The notes under the pieces were generated by a model. The model made no database searches and was not told the DNA's origin. It saw nothing but the letters and a program-made list of their open reading frames with translations. Source: Chloroflexota bacterium (lineage in GTDB: Bacteria; Chloroflexota; Anaerolineae; Anaerolineales; Anaerolineaceae). From it: DNA of 35,221 bases. Position numbers and translations under genes: made by a program. The stretch lies in assembly GCA_012797815.1 (NCBI GenBank), contig JAAZOK010000032.1, positions 1-35,221 on the forward strand. Direction: 5' to 3'. This document shows, in pieces, positions 1 through 7,491 of this stretch; positions within the stretch are counted from its first letter, which is position 1, and every line of letters begins with the position of its first letter.

Positions 1-1
1 G

Positions 2-145
2 GATGTGGTCAATGCAGCGGCAGGCGTGGTCGGGGGCAGAGGGGGCGGAAAGCCCGATCTGGCACAAGCCGGCGGCAAGGATGCATCCGGGATTGAAGAA
101 GCATTGAAAAAAGCCAGAGAGTTCATCGAGGATAAATTGAACTAA
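2..145 (+). CDS. alaS: Alanyl-tRNA synthetase, C-terminal end (partial)
   Basis: This is the last 47 codons of an open frame that enters from the left edge of the window. The peptide contains the glycine-rich segment GGRGGGKPDLAQAGG and then a helix ending KAREFIEDKLN. That pattern is typical of the DHHA1 domain at the C-terminus of alanyl-tRNA synthetase, which in full-length enzymes binds the tRNA elbow and helps editing. The enzyme charges tRNA-Ala in the cytoplasm. The frame ends in TAA, directly followed by a hairpin terminator shared with the convergent gcvPB gene. The catalytic and editing domains lie outside the window, so identification rests on this tail alone. Other DHHA1 proteins are possible but less likely because the tail match is close. 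Confidence 0.85.
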   Translation, partial: DVVNAAAGVVGGRGGGKPDLAQAGGKDASGIEEALKKAREFIEDKLN

Positions 146-176
146 AAAACCGCCCGAAAGGGCGGCTTCATTTTTA
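145..176. terminator. Bidirectional intrinsic terminator between alaS and gcvPB
   Basis: A perfect 6-bp GC-rich stem (150-155 CCGCCC pairs with 160-165 GGGCGG) closes a GAAA tetraloop. The leftward strand continues into a run of six T after the stem, the stronger direction. The rightward strand continues into TTCATTTTT. It sits between the alaS stop and the gcvPB stop, so it can end both convergent transcripts. Confidence 0.85.
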
Positions 177-1637
177 ATCCTCCGGTCTTATCCAACAACA
201 CAACACCAACTCCTTAGCCGCTTTTACTTCATCCAATCTGCCGATGGGAGTGTTGTGCGGGGCACTGTGCAACAGTTCTGCATTATTGTGTGCTTCTTGT
301 GCGATGGTATTCAGTGCATCGGCAAAATGTTCAATGCTCTGCTTGGATTCCGTTTCGGTCGGCTCGATCATCAGAGCTTCTTTTACGATCAGCGGGAAGT
401 AGTTGGTGGGCGGGTGAACGCCATAGTCCATCAAGCGTTTGGCGATATCCAGGGCGTGAATATCCGGCACGTCATCCCAGAATCCCTCTGCCACGAATTC
501 ATGCATGCAGCGGCGATCATACGGAACGGTGTAAGCATCTTCGATCAGATGTTTCAGGTAGTTTGCGTTGAGCACTGCGTGTTCGGCTATTTTGCGCAGC
601 CCATCGCAGCCGTGCATGGCAATGTAGGTGATGGCTCTTACCATGACCCCAAAATGCCCGTAAAAAGCTTTGATGCGACCGATGCTGTGGGGTGGGGTGA
701 TGAATCCGTACAGCGGTGGTAGTTCCTCGTCTCCCTCTTCCACAATTCCGATCACCGGCGCAGGTAGAAAATCGACCAGGGGAGCTGCCACGCCTACCGG
801 ACCCGACCCCGGACCGCCGCCGCCATGCGGAGTGGAGAAGGTTTTGTGCAGGTTGAAATGCATGATGTCAAAACCGAGATCGCCCGGTTTCACGATCCCC
901 AGTAAAGCATTCAGGTTTGCGCCGTCGCCGTAGACCAGCCCGCCATGCTCATGCACGATGGAGATCACCTCTAGCAGGTGTTCTTCAAACAGCCCCAGCG
1001 TATTGGGGTTGGTGAGCATCAATCCGGCAACGCTATCATCACAGATCTCTTTTAATTTATCCAGATCGACATTCCCGCGTTCGTCGGAGGGGAGATTGAC
1101 CACTTCAAAACCGCTCATGCTGGACGTGGCAGGATTGGTCCCATGGGCTGAATCCGGCACCAGAATTTTGGTGCGCTTCGTGTCATGGCGGCTTTGGTGG
1201 TAAGCGCGCATGATCAGTCCACCGACGAATTCTCCGTGTGCTCCGGCGGCTGGTTGCAGCGTAATGCCCGCAAAACCGCTGATCTCCTTCAACCATTCCT
1301 GCAATTGAACCATGATCGCCAGATTACCCTGTACGGTCTCGATGGGTTGCAGCGGATGGGTCATGGCAAAACCCACTAGACGAGCGATTTCTTCGTTGAT
1401 GCGCGGGTTGTATTTCATGGTGCAGGACCCCAGCGGATAAAAACCGATGTCAATGGCATAGTTGAGTTGTGACAAACGCGTGAAATGGCGGATCACATCC
1501 ACTTCAGATACTTCGGGAAATGGAAGCTCTTTGCGCAATAAATTCTCTGGGATCTTCGTTGGGGGTACATCGGCGTCTTTAAACTGAAATCCGGTACGTT
1601 TTGGAGAGGAAAGTTCGTAGATGGTTGCTTCACTCAT
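174..1637 (-). CDS. gcvPB: Glycine dehydrogenase (decarboxylating), subunit 2 (P-protein beta half)
   Basis: This is the PLP-carrying half of the split glycine-cleavage P-protein. Together with GcvPA it decarboxylates glycine and passes the aminomethyl group to the lipoyl arm of GcvH. The 487-residue length is normal for the two-subunit form. The PLP lysine motif HKTFSTPHGGGGPG is visible at about residues 264-277 (Lys265), preceded by the GDGANLNALLG stretch. The N-terminal YPLGSCTMKYNP motif is also typical. The start ATG overlaps the end of gcvPA by 8 bp, so translation is probably coupled. It is the last gene of the leftward gcvH-gcvPA-gcvPB operon and is followed at once by the bidirectional terminator. 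Confidence 0.97.
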   Translation of the reverse strand: MSEATIYELSSPKRTGFQFKDADVPPTKIPENLLRKELPFPEVSEVDVIRHFTRLSQLNYAIDIGFYPLGSCTMKYNPRINEEIARLVGFAMTHPLQPIETVQGNLAIMVQLQEWLKEISGFAGITLQPAAGAHGEFVGGLIMRAYHQSRHDTKRTKILVPDSAHGTNPATSSMSGFEVVNLPSDERGNVDLDKLKEICDDSVAGLMLTNPNTLGLFEEHLLEVISIVHEHGGLVYGDGANLNALLGIVKPGDLGFDIMHFNLHKTFSTPHGGGGPGSGPVGVAAPLVDFLPAPVIGIVEEGDEELPPLYGFITPPHSIGRIKAFYGHFGVMVRAITYIAMHGCDGLRKIAEHAVLNANYLKHLIEDAYTVPYDRRCMHEFVAEGFWDDVPDIHALDIAKRLMDYGVHPPTNYFPLIVKEALMIEPTETESKQSIEHFADALNTIAQEAHNNAELLHSAPHNTPIGRLDEVKAAKELVLCCWIRPED

Positions 1638-2982
1638 GCTTGCTCTCCTCCAGGACTTCGCATAACAGGTCGATGGTCCCCTTGGTCGTTTTTTCTGTAA
1701 AGGCTAGAAGCATACAATCTCGCAGGGCTGGATATTCATTTTCCAGCGGATACCCGCCCAGAATACCCTCGTTCAACAGGTGATGGTTGATATGCTCGAC
1801 AGAGGTCGGGCACTGCACCACCATCTCATGGAAGAATGGCTCGGGCGTGAGCACCTGGAAACCCGCAATGCCTGCGATCTTCTTCGCCGCATAATGAGCA
1901 TTTTGATAGCATAGATTGCTGACCTGCTGCATACCGTTCTTGCCGAGTAAACTCATATACACGGTAGCTGCCAGTGCGATCAGTCCCTGGTTGGTACAAA
2001 TATTCGAAGTTGCCTTTTCTCGACGAATATGTTGCTCGCGGGCGGTGAGGGTTAGCACATAGCCGCGTTTTCCATTTTCATCGACGGTTTCACCGACCAG
2101 ACGACCGGAGAGTTTTCGGACCAGTTCTTTCCTGGCTGCCAGGAAACCGAGGTAGGGTCCTCCGTAGGAAAGGGGAATACCCAGCGGCTGTCCTTCACCC
2201 ACGGCAATGTCGGCTCCCATTTCTCCGGGTGTTTTCAACATGCCCAAAGCGATAGGGTTGACTGTCATGCAGACCAGCGCCCCTTTTTGATGGGCGTCGG
2301 TGATGATCTGAGTGAAGTCGACAATACGACCGAAGAAATCGGGGTATTGCAGCACCACAATGGCGGTGTTTTCGTCCACTAGGGGATTGATTTTTGCGGG
2401 ATCAGACAGTGGTGGTTGTTCCTCTCCACTGGTGATGATCTCGATGTCTTCGATACCGCTCAGGTAGGTATGAACCACCTCTCGGTATTGAGGATGAAGC
2501 GCTCCGGAGAGGATGATCTTTTTTCTTTTCTCGCGGAAATGCGCATAGGCAGTGATGCACGCTTCTGCCGTGGCGGTGGCGCCATCATAATGGGATGCGT
2601 TGGCGACATCCAGGGCAGTCAGATTGCAGATCAGAGATTGAAATTCAAAGATAACCTGCAGAGTGCCCTGTGAGATTTCAGGTTGGTAAGGGGTATAGGC
2701 AGTGAAAAATTCTCCACGTCGCAAAATGCTGTCTACTGCGGCGGGGATATAATGATCGTAAGCGCCTGCCCCTAAAAAACAGATGTAATCATGGGTGGTG
2801 ACATTGGCATCTGCAAATCCCTCGATAAACTCCCGCGCCTCCATTTCCGTCATGCCCTTTGGCATGTTCAATTCTGGAAAGCGATATTTATCAGGAACGT
2901 CAGAAAACAGCTCATCCAGGTTCTTCAACCCGAGAGCTGTCAACATTTCTTTTCGTTCCGCATCAGTGTGCGGGATGAACAT
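1630..2982 (-). CDS. gcvPA: Glycine dehydrogenase (decarboxylating), subunit 1 (P-protein alpha half)
   Basis: This is the 450-residue N-terminal-type half of the split P-protein, found with GcvPB as a heterotetramer in Gram-positive-like lineages and many anaerobes. It has the typical opening PHTDAERKEML, the FLGAGAYDHYIPAA motif and the TAYTPYQPEISQGTLQ segment. The downstream SYGGPYLGF and CTNQGL motifs also fit the family. It lacks a PLP lysine motif, as expected for this half. The ATG overlaps the gcvH TAA by one base and the 3' end overlaps gcvPB by 8 bp, which indicates a tightly coupled operon. Expression should follow the glycine riboswitch upstream of gcvH. Confidence 0.97.
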   Translation of the reverse strand: MFIPHTDAERKEMLTALGLKNLDELFSDVPDKYRFPELNMPKGMTEMEAREFIEGFADANVTTHDYICFLGAGAYDHYIPAAVDSILRRGEFFTAYTPYQPEISQGTLQVIFEFQSLICNLTALDVANASHYDGATATAEACITAYAHFREKRKKIILSGALHPQYREVVHTYLSGIEDIEIITSGEEQPPLSDPAKINPLVDENTAIVVLQYPDFFGRIVDFTQIITDAHQKGALVCMTVNPIALGMLKTPGEMGADIAVGEGQPLGIPLSYGGPYLGFLAARKELVRKLSGRLVGETVDENGKRGYVLTLTAREQHIRREKATSNICTNQGLIALAATVYMSLLGKNGMQQVSNLCYQNAHYAAKKIAGIAGFQVLTPEPFFHEMVVQCPTSVEHINHHLLNEGILGGYPLENEYPALRDCMLLAFTEKTTKGTIDLLCEVLEESKHE

Positions 2983-3371
2983 TAGTTTCCTCGATCTTCG
3001 CAGAACCTGTCGTAGGCTTCACCGTCCATCAGGGAATCCACTTCTGAAGGATCATCGAGTGAGATCTTGAATAACCAGCTGCCGTAAGGATCTTCATTGA
3101 GATTCTCAGGATTATCAATGAGAGCTTCATTGATCTCAAGCACCGTGCCGGAAACGGGCGCGTGAATATCGGCCGCTGCTTTGACGGATTCGATCGTGGC
3201 GACGGTTTCATCTTTATCAAAATCGTCATCCACATCCAGCTCGAATTCGATGTATACAATATCCGAAAGTTGGTTTTGGGCAAAATCAGAGATTCCAATG
3301 AGGGCAGTGTTGCCTTTTACTTTGATCCATTCATCTGTTTCCGAGAACTTTAGATCTTTTGGGGTCGACAT
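2982..3371 (-). CDS. gcvH: Glycine cleavage system H protein
   Basis: This is the 129-residue lipoyl carrier of the glycine cleavage system. It shuttles the aminomethyl intermediate between the P, T and L proteins. The lipoylation motif ESVKAAADI places the modified lysine at residue 64, and the following PVSGTVLEIN turn completes the lipoyl hairpin. The C-terminal NEDPYGSWLFKI segment is also diagnostic. The ATG has a good AGGAGA ribosome site (3382-3377 on the minus strand) 5 nt upstream. It is the first gene of the operon and lies directly behind a tandem glycine riboswitch. The partner gcvT (T-protein), usually first in such operons, is not in the window. Confidence 0.97.
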   Translation of the reverse strand: MSTPKDLKFSETDEWIKVKGNTALIGISDFAQNQLSDIVYIEFELDVDDDFDKDETVATIESVKAAADIHAPVSGTVLEINEALIDNPENLNEDPYGSWLFKISLDDPSEVDSLMDGEAYDRFCEDRGN

Positions 3372-3396
3372 CTTTTTCTCCTATTCATTGATTGAA

Positions 3397-3413
3397 GTAC
3401 ACAGTAATTGTAC
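3397..3413 (-). other. Small hairpin between the glycine riboswitch and gcvH
   Basis: A 5-bp dyad (GTACA, 7-nt loop, TGTAC) lies in the leader between the second aptamer and the gcvH ribosome site. No U-run follows it, so it is not an intrinsic terminator. It may belong to the expression platform, but this is weak evidence. Confidence 0.35.
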
Positions 3414-3415
3414 AT

Positions 3416-3581
3416 CTCTGTTATTTTACCTGAGAGATTCGCCTTTTTATAGAAGGTTTGCCCCGTCGGTGCATTTTTCATGCTCTCCAGAGTTTCAAGG
3501 AAGTGAGTTTATTTACCTGAGAGTTTCACCCTAATAGAAGGTTTGCCCCTTCGGTGCCGATCATTTCGAACTCTTCTCACT
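3416..3581 (-). promoter_or_regulatory. Tandem glycine riboswitch (two aptamers)
   Basis: Read on the minus strand, two copies of the conserved glycine-aptamer core occur in a row: CACCGAAGGGGCAAACC then CTCTCAGGTAAA, and CACCGACGGGGCAAACC then CTCTCAGGTAAA. The outer P1 stems are visible. Aptamer 1 is closed by AGTGAG/CTCACT (3576-3581 with 3502-3507). Aptamer 2 is closed by CTCTG/CAGAG (3488-3492 with 3416-3420). The short linker is typical of cooperative tandem glycine switches. In the known family, glycine binding turns on glycine-cleavage genes. No terminator stem with U-run separates the second aptamer from gcvH, so control may be at translation (inference). Confidence 0.95.
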
Positions 3582-3598
3582 ACCATGCAATTTTACTT

Positions 3599-3627
3599 AT
3601 TCTATGGAAGCTTAAAGCCCCTGTCAA
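3599..3627 (-). promoter_or_regulatory. Promoter of the gcv operon
   Basis: On the minus strand TTGACA (3627-3622) and TAGAAT (3604-3599) are separated by exactly 17 nt. This is a near-consensus sigma-A/70 promoter. Transcription would start near 3592, about 10 nt before the first riboswitch stem. Confidence 0.8.
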
Positions 3628-3653
3628 GGTATTTTTTTATCCTGAAGATGCAT

Positions 3654-3659
3654 TATAAT
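3654..3659 (+). promoter_or_regulatory. Candidate -10 element for glmS
   Basis: A perfect TATAAT sits 41 nt upstream of the ribozyme cleavage site and points toward glmS. No convincing -35 is seen at the expected distance; the region is an A/T run next to the -35 of the divergent gcv promoter. Transcription would start near 3666. Confidence 0.5.
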
Positions 3660-3665
3660 ACGCTC

Positions 3666-3688
3666 TGGTTTCGATAGATGCGAGACCA
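3666..3688 (+). other. Leader hairpin 5' of the ribozyme cleavage site
   Basis: TGGTTTCG (3666-3673) can pair with CGAGACCA (3681-3688) through 8 bp including one G-U, around a 7-nt loop. It would form the very 5' end of the glmS transcript, upstream of the cleavage point, and so be released on self-cleavage. Its function is unknown. Confidence 0.5.
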
Positions 3689-3699
3689 AGGAAAGGAAT

Positions 3700-3885
3700 A
3701 GCGCCTGAGCCCATTTTTTGGGATGACGAGGATGAAGGTTTTCTACCGCAGGGTAGAACTAACCGCATGCAATGCGGGAAAATCGAAAGTTCGGCGGATG
3801 CCTTCCCGGATCACATACGATCTGTGACCTTTCCCACACATTCAATTTAACCACGGCGTGTGGTTAATACATAAATACTTTTTGA
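3700..3885 (+). ncRNA. glmS self-cleaving ribozyme (GlcN6P-responsive riboswitch)
   Basis: The leader of glmS carries the conserved landmarks of the glmS ribozyme in order. These are A|GCGCCTG with the cleavage site between 3700 and 3701, a short P1 hairpin around CCCA-TTTTTT-GGG, GATGACGAGGATGAAGG, ATCGAAAGTTCGGCGGATGCC, a P3-like hairpin (GGATCACA with TGTGACC), and a P4-type stem-loop TTAACCAC-GGCGT-GTGGTTAA at 3847-3867. In the known family, glucosamine-6-phosphate acts as cofactor for self-cleavage, which lowers glmS mRNA when the product is abundant. Relative to the Bacillus and Thermoanaerobacter sequences I recall, about 40 nt are inserted between GAAGGTT and ATCGA; these form two extra hairpins (3741-3758 and 3763-3777). 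The 3' boundary is approximate. Confidence 0.92.
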
Positions 3886-3902
3886 TTACCATGGAGGTAT
3901 AC

Positions 3903-5744
3903 ATGTGCGGTATTGTGGGCTACATCGGTGAGAAAAATGCGACCCCCATTATCTTGGGAGGGTTGAAAAAGTTGGAATATCGCGGGTACGATTCTGCTGG
4001 AATTGCTGTGATCGAAGAGGGGAACATCGAATTACGACGTGACGTTGGAAAACTGGTCAATCTGGAGAAATTGGTCGAACAGCAACCCTTGAGTGGCAAG
4101 ATCGGCATCGGGCATACGCGTTGGGCAACCCACGGTGCGCCCAGTGCGAAGAATGCACATCCCCATATTGGTGAAACAGGGGATGTGGTGATCGTTCATA
4201 ACGGCATTGTCGAAAACTACCTGGAGTTGAAAGAAGAACTGGAAGCGGAAGGGGCTCATTTCAATTCTGAAACGGATACGGAGACCATTGTGCACCTGAT
4301 CGAACGCAATCTGGGCAGTGGGGTATCCCTTGAAAAAGCAGTGCGTTTGAGTTTGCAGCGCATTAAAGGCGCGCACGGTATCGTGGTTATTTCCAGCAAG
4401 GAGCCCGATAAGATCATCGCGGCTCGTATCGGAAATGCAGGGGGTGTGGTGATCGGATATGGGGAAGGGGAGATGTTTGTGGCTTCTGATATCCCCGCTA
4501 TCCTGGAATATACCCGCCGCATGAGTTTTCTTGAATCGCAACAGATGGCAGTGGTGACGAGAGAAAATGCTACAATCACCACCCTGGATGGCAAAGCCGT
4601 GCCGGCCAAGATCGATACCATTGCCTGGGATCCGGTGGCGGCTGTCAAAGGGAATTACCGGCATTTTATGCAAAAAGAGATCCATGAACAAGCCCGGTCA
4701 TTGATCGATACGCTGACGGGAAGAGTGGATTTTGAAAATAACCGTATCAATCTCATGAATCTTAATCTGGATGCGGAAAAAGCCAGGAAATTCAACAAGG
4801 TCATCATCACTGCTTGCGGCACTGCCTATCATGCCGGCTTGGTGGGGAAGACGATGATCGAGACGATCGCCAGGATACCCACCGAAGTGGATATCGCCTC
4901 TGAATTTCGCTACCGTGATCCACTGGTGGATGAAAATACCTGTGTGCTTACGATCAGTCAATCCGGTGAGACTGCAGATACCCTGGCAGCCATGGAAGAA
5001 GCGCGCAACAAAAAAGCCATGGTTTTTTCCATTGTCAATGCCATCGGTTCACAAGCCATGCGGGTGGCGGATGGGTATATTTCCATGCAGGTAGGTCCGG
5101 AAATTGGCGTAGCTTCGACCAAAGCTTTCACCGCCCCGCTGGTAGACCTGTATCTCTTTGCCATTTACCTGGCAGATCTGCGTGGAACACTCAGCGAGGA
5201 AGAACGGTATCGTTCCATCTATGATCTGCGTGTTATTCCTGACCTGGCAGGCAAATGCCTGAAACGGGAAGATGCCGTGCGCGAAGTGGCAGAAAAGATC
5301 AAGGATATTCACAACATCCTCTATCTGGGCAGAGGCATTAACATGCCGATCGCTTATGAAGGAGCACTGAAATTAAAAGAGATCTCCTATATCCATGCCG
5401 AAGCCTACCCGGCCGGGGAGATGAAACATGGTCCGATCGCCCTGATCGATCAGGACATGCCCGTTCTGGCGATTATGCCCAAGGATCAATGGTATGAGAA
5501 AATGCTCAGCCAGGTGGAACAGGCCAAAGCCAGAGGCGGCATTCTGATTCTGGTCGCAACGGATGGGGATGAGCGCGCCGGAGAATTGGGTGATGATGTT
5601 TTGTGGATACCGGAAGCCCCCTGGATGTTAACCCCGGTGTTCGCAACCATACCGCTGCAAATGCTGGCATATCATATTGCTGCCATTCGTGGGTTGGATG
5701 TGGATCAGCCCCGAAATTTAGCCAAATCGGTGACGGTAGAATAA
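3903..5744 (+). CDS. glmS: Glutamine-fructose-6-phosphate aminotransferase (isomerizing)
   Basis: GlmS makes glucosamine-6-phosphate from fructose-6-phosphate and glutamine, the first step toward UDP-GlcNAc and peptidoglycan. I chose the ATG at 3903 rather than an in-frame GTG at 3858. It gives the mature N-terminus CGIVGYIG with the catalytic Cys as residue 2, and it has a GGAGG ribosome site 5 nt upstream (3893-3897). The result is 613 residues, normal for the family. The class-II amidotransferase domain comes first (HTRWATHG, HNGIVENY, the SETDTETI loop). Two SIS isomerase domains follow (ACGTAYHAG, TISQSGETADT, YPAGEMKHGPIAL), and the protein ends PRNLAKSVTVE as usual. It is a single-gene unit controlled by the upstream ribozyme and ended by a strong hairpin terminator. 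Confidence 0.98.
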   Translation: MCGIVGYIGEKNATPIILGGLKKLEYRGYDSAGIAVIEEGNIELRRDVGKLVNLEKLVEQQPLSGKIGIGHTRWATHGAPSAKNAHPHIGETGDVVIVHNGIVENYLELKEELEAEGAHFNSETDTETIVHLIERNLGSGVSLEKAVRLSLQRIKGAHGIVVISSKEPDKIIAARIGNAGGVVIGYGEGEMFVASDIPAILEYTRRMSFLESQQMAVVTRENATITTLDGKAVPAKIDTIAWDPVAAVKGNYRHFMQKEIHEQARSLIDTLTGRVDFENNRINLMNLNLDAEKARKFNKVIITACGTAYHAGLVGKTMIETIARIPTEVDIASEFRYRDPLVDENTCVLTISQSGETADTLAAMEEARNKKAMVFSIVNAIGSQAMRVADGYISMQVGPEIGVASTKAFTAPLVDLYLFAIYLADLRGTLSEEERYRSIYDLRVIPDLAGKCLKREDAVREVAEKIKDIHNILYLGRGINMPIAYEGALKLKEISYIHAEAYPAGEMKHGPIALIDQDMPVLAIMPKDQWYEKMLSQVEQAKARGGILILVATDGDERAGELGDDVLWIPEAPWMLTPVFATIPLQMLAYHIAAIRGLDVDQPRNLAKSVTVE

Positions 5745-5770
5745 AAAAAAACTCCCCGTATGGGGAGTTT
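5742..5770. terminator. Bidirectional intrinsic terminator between glmS and the flavodoxin gene
   Basis: An 8-bp stem (AACTCCCC 5750-5757 with GGGGAGTT 5762-5769) closes a GTAT loop. It is flanked on the left by nine or more A, which gives a long T-run for the leftward flavodoxin transcript. Rightward it continues into TTTGCTT. Confidence 0.85.
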
Positions 5771-5773
5771 TGC

Positions 5774-6316
5774 TTACTTGATCTTTTTCGCGATTTCGTT
5801 TGCCCAGGCTCTGATCTTTTCCCAGTCACGGAAATCGTTCCCGCTCAGTTTTTCATCGACGGATTTCTTCATGGATTTGATCACAAGCTTGACCGCGAAG
5901 TTCAGCTTCTCGTAATCTTCACCACTGGTTAACACGGCTCCACCAAATAAACCGGTGTCCAGAACGGAAATTTCAGGAATATCCTTGAGCGCTTCGTCCA
6001 TCCATTCCATGGTTTCCTTTCGGTTTTCAGGCGTATCCTGATAGAGATTGGCGCACACCACAAAAAATGCGCTGGGTTTCTTGTTCAGTTCCGTGTAGTT
6101 GTCTTTTAAAAATTTTAAGAATGGACCTCCTGGTCGACTGGCATGGATGGAGGTTCCTAAAAGATAGGCATCATACTCTTCTTCAAGCGTGAATTTTTTC
6201 AGGTTGCAGACCTGGGTCTGAAAGCCTGCTTTTTGTAGTTCCTGTGAGATTGCATCGGCAACCTCGTGGGTGGTTCCTGACCAGGTAGAATAACCGATCA
6301 AAACTTTCTTCGACAT
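5774..6316 (-). CDS. Flavodoxin-domain protein (HemG-like)
   Basis: This 180-residue protein starts with the FMN phosphate-binding loop GYSTWSGTTHEVA (residues 8-20) and has the flavodoxin fold pattern, with YLLGTSIHASRPGG and the third-loop FGGAVLTSGEDY. The C-terminal RDWEKIRAWANEI resembles the end of the menaquinone-dependent protoporphyrinogen oxidase group (HemG, Flavodoxin_5). No heme genes are nearby, so a specific HemG role is not supported; a general flavin electron-transfer or quinone-linked role is as likely. It is a single gene, leftward, divergent from mrp. A GGAG ribosome site lies upstream of its ATG and the bidirectional terminator follows its stop. Confidence 0.8.
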   Translation of the reverse strand: MSKKVLIGYSTWSGTTHEVADAISQELQKAGFQTQVCNLKKFTLEEEYDAYLLGTSIHASRPGGPFLKFLKDNYTELNKKPSAFFVVCANLYQDTPENRKETMEWMDEALKDIPEISVLDTGLFGGAVLTSGEDYEKLNFAVKLVIKSMKKSVDEKLSGNDFRDWEKIRAWANEIAKKIK

Positions 6317-6399
6317 CTTTTACTCCAATATCATAAAATTAATCTTCATGATTTTATCAAACTATTGAAAATATCGTCTTATTAATTCAAAAATCATTA

Positions 6400-6408
6400 T
6401 GTTACAAT
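6400..6408 (+). promoter_or_regulatory. Candidate extended -10 promoter for mrp-ricT
   Basis: TGTTACAAT (6400-6408) fits an extended -10 (TGn plus TACAAT) about 34 nt upstream of the mrp ATG. The -35 region (near 6380) is weak and A/T-rich. Confidence 0.45.
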
Positions 6409-6441
6409 AGCATTTACGTTATTCTATTGAGTAGGGTTTCG

Positions 6442-7491
6442 ATGGCACAAATTACTGAAAAAGATATATTATCTGCATTGAGCCGGGTCATGGATCCGGA
6501 ATTAAAAAAAGACCTGGTCAGTTTGAATATGATCAGGGATATTCATATCCAGGGCGGTGAAGTATCCTTTACGCTGGTTTTAACCACACCGGCTTGTCCT
6601 TTAAAGAATTACCTTCAAAAATCAGCCCAGGAAGCTGTGCTGGCTTTGGAAGGTGTCAGCAAGGTGGATATCAACGTCACTGCCAACGTCAGCGGGCAAC
6701 ATACCAGGATTGATGATAAGATCGTTCTGCCGATCAAGAACTCCATTGCGGTTTCTTCAGGCAAAGGCGGAGTGGGGAAGACGACGGTGGCGGTCAATCT
6801 GGCGGTATCCCTGGCGCAATCCGGTGCGAAGGTTGGCTTGTTGGACGCGGATATCTACGGTCCCAATGTGCCTACCATGATGGGGATCGATGCACTCCCT
6901 CCGGTTAAAGACAAAAAGATCATTCCGGCAGAAGCCTATGGTGTGAAAGTGATCTCCATCGGATTTTTGGTGAAGGAAGGTCAGCCGCTGATCTGGCGTG
7001 GTCCGTTGTTGCATTCTACCATCCGGCAGTTCCTGGTAGATGTGAATTGGGGAGAATTGGATTATCTGATCATCGATCTGCCACCCGGCACCGGCGATGT
7101 GCAATTGAGCGTGGCACAAAATTTGACCCTGACCGGTGGATTGGTGGTCACACTCCCACAGAAGGTTTCTGTTGAAGATGCATCGCGTGGCTTGGAGATG
7201 TTCAACAAGTTGAATGTTCCCATTCTGGGCGTGATTGAGAATATGAGTTATCTCGAATTAGACGATGGAACACGGATGGATATCTTTGGCAGTGGCGGCG
7301 GGAAAGCCCTGGCACAGAGAGCCGGAGTTCCATTCTTGGGAGAAATCCCCTTAGCCCCCGCGATTCGGGAGGGTGGCGATGCTGGTAAACCAATTGTGAT
7401 TGCCGCTCCTGACTCTCCGGCTGCCAAAGCACTGGATGAGATCACCTGCAGTGTGGCGGGCAAGATCTCACAACTGGTATTGCAGGAATGA
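6442..7491 (+). CDS. mrp: Mrp/ApbC-family P-loop ATPase (Fe-S cluster carrier)
   Basis: Mrp/ApbC proteins bind and transfer Fe-S clusters to apo-proteins in the cytoplasm. The protein has an N-terminal MIP18/DUF59 domain (about residues 1-80, with TTPACPLK) and a deviant Walker A SGKGGVGKTT at about 106-115. DADIYGPNVPTMMG and the switch segment IDLPPGTGD follow. I use ATG 6442 with AGTAGGG upstream; an in-frame TTG at 6427 is less likely. The length is 349 residues. The usual CxxC cluster-binding pair after ENMSYF is absent: residues 267-284 read NMSYLELDDGTRMDIFGS. This variant is seen in other Mrp homologues and makes the cluster-carrier role less certain. The stop overlaps the ricT start (ATGA). 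Confidence 0.9.
   Translation: MAQITEKDILSALSRVMDPELKKDLVSLNMIRDIHIQGGEVSFTLVLTTPACPLKNYLQKSAQEAVLALEGVSKVDINVTANVSGQHTRIDDKIVLPIKNSIAVSSGKGGVGKTTVAVNLAVSLAQSGAKVGLLDADIYGPNVPTMMGIDALPPVKDKKIIPAEAYGVKVISIGFLVKEGQPLIWRGPLLHSTIRQFLVDVNWGELDYLIIDLPPGTGDVQLSVAQNLTLTGGLVVTLPQKVSVEDASRGLEMFNKLNVPILGVIENMSYLELDDGTRMDIFGSGGGKALAQRAGVPFLGEIPLAPAIREGGDAGKPIVIAAPDSPAAKALDEITCSVAGKISQLVLQE

Noticed and set aside
255-722. 155-codon open frame on the plus strand inside gcvPB
   Set aside because: It is antisense to a clear gcvPB frame, with a composition expected of a shadow.
4032-4691. 219-codon open frame on the minus strand inside glmS
   Set aside because: It is a shadow of the well-supported glmS frame, with no family motifs and no ribosome site that I could see.
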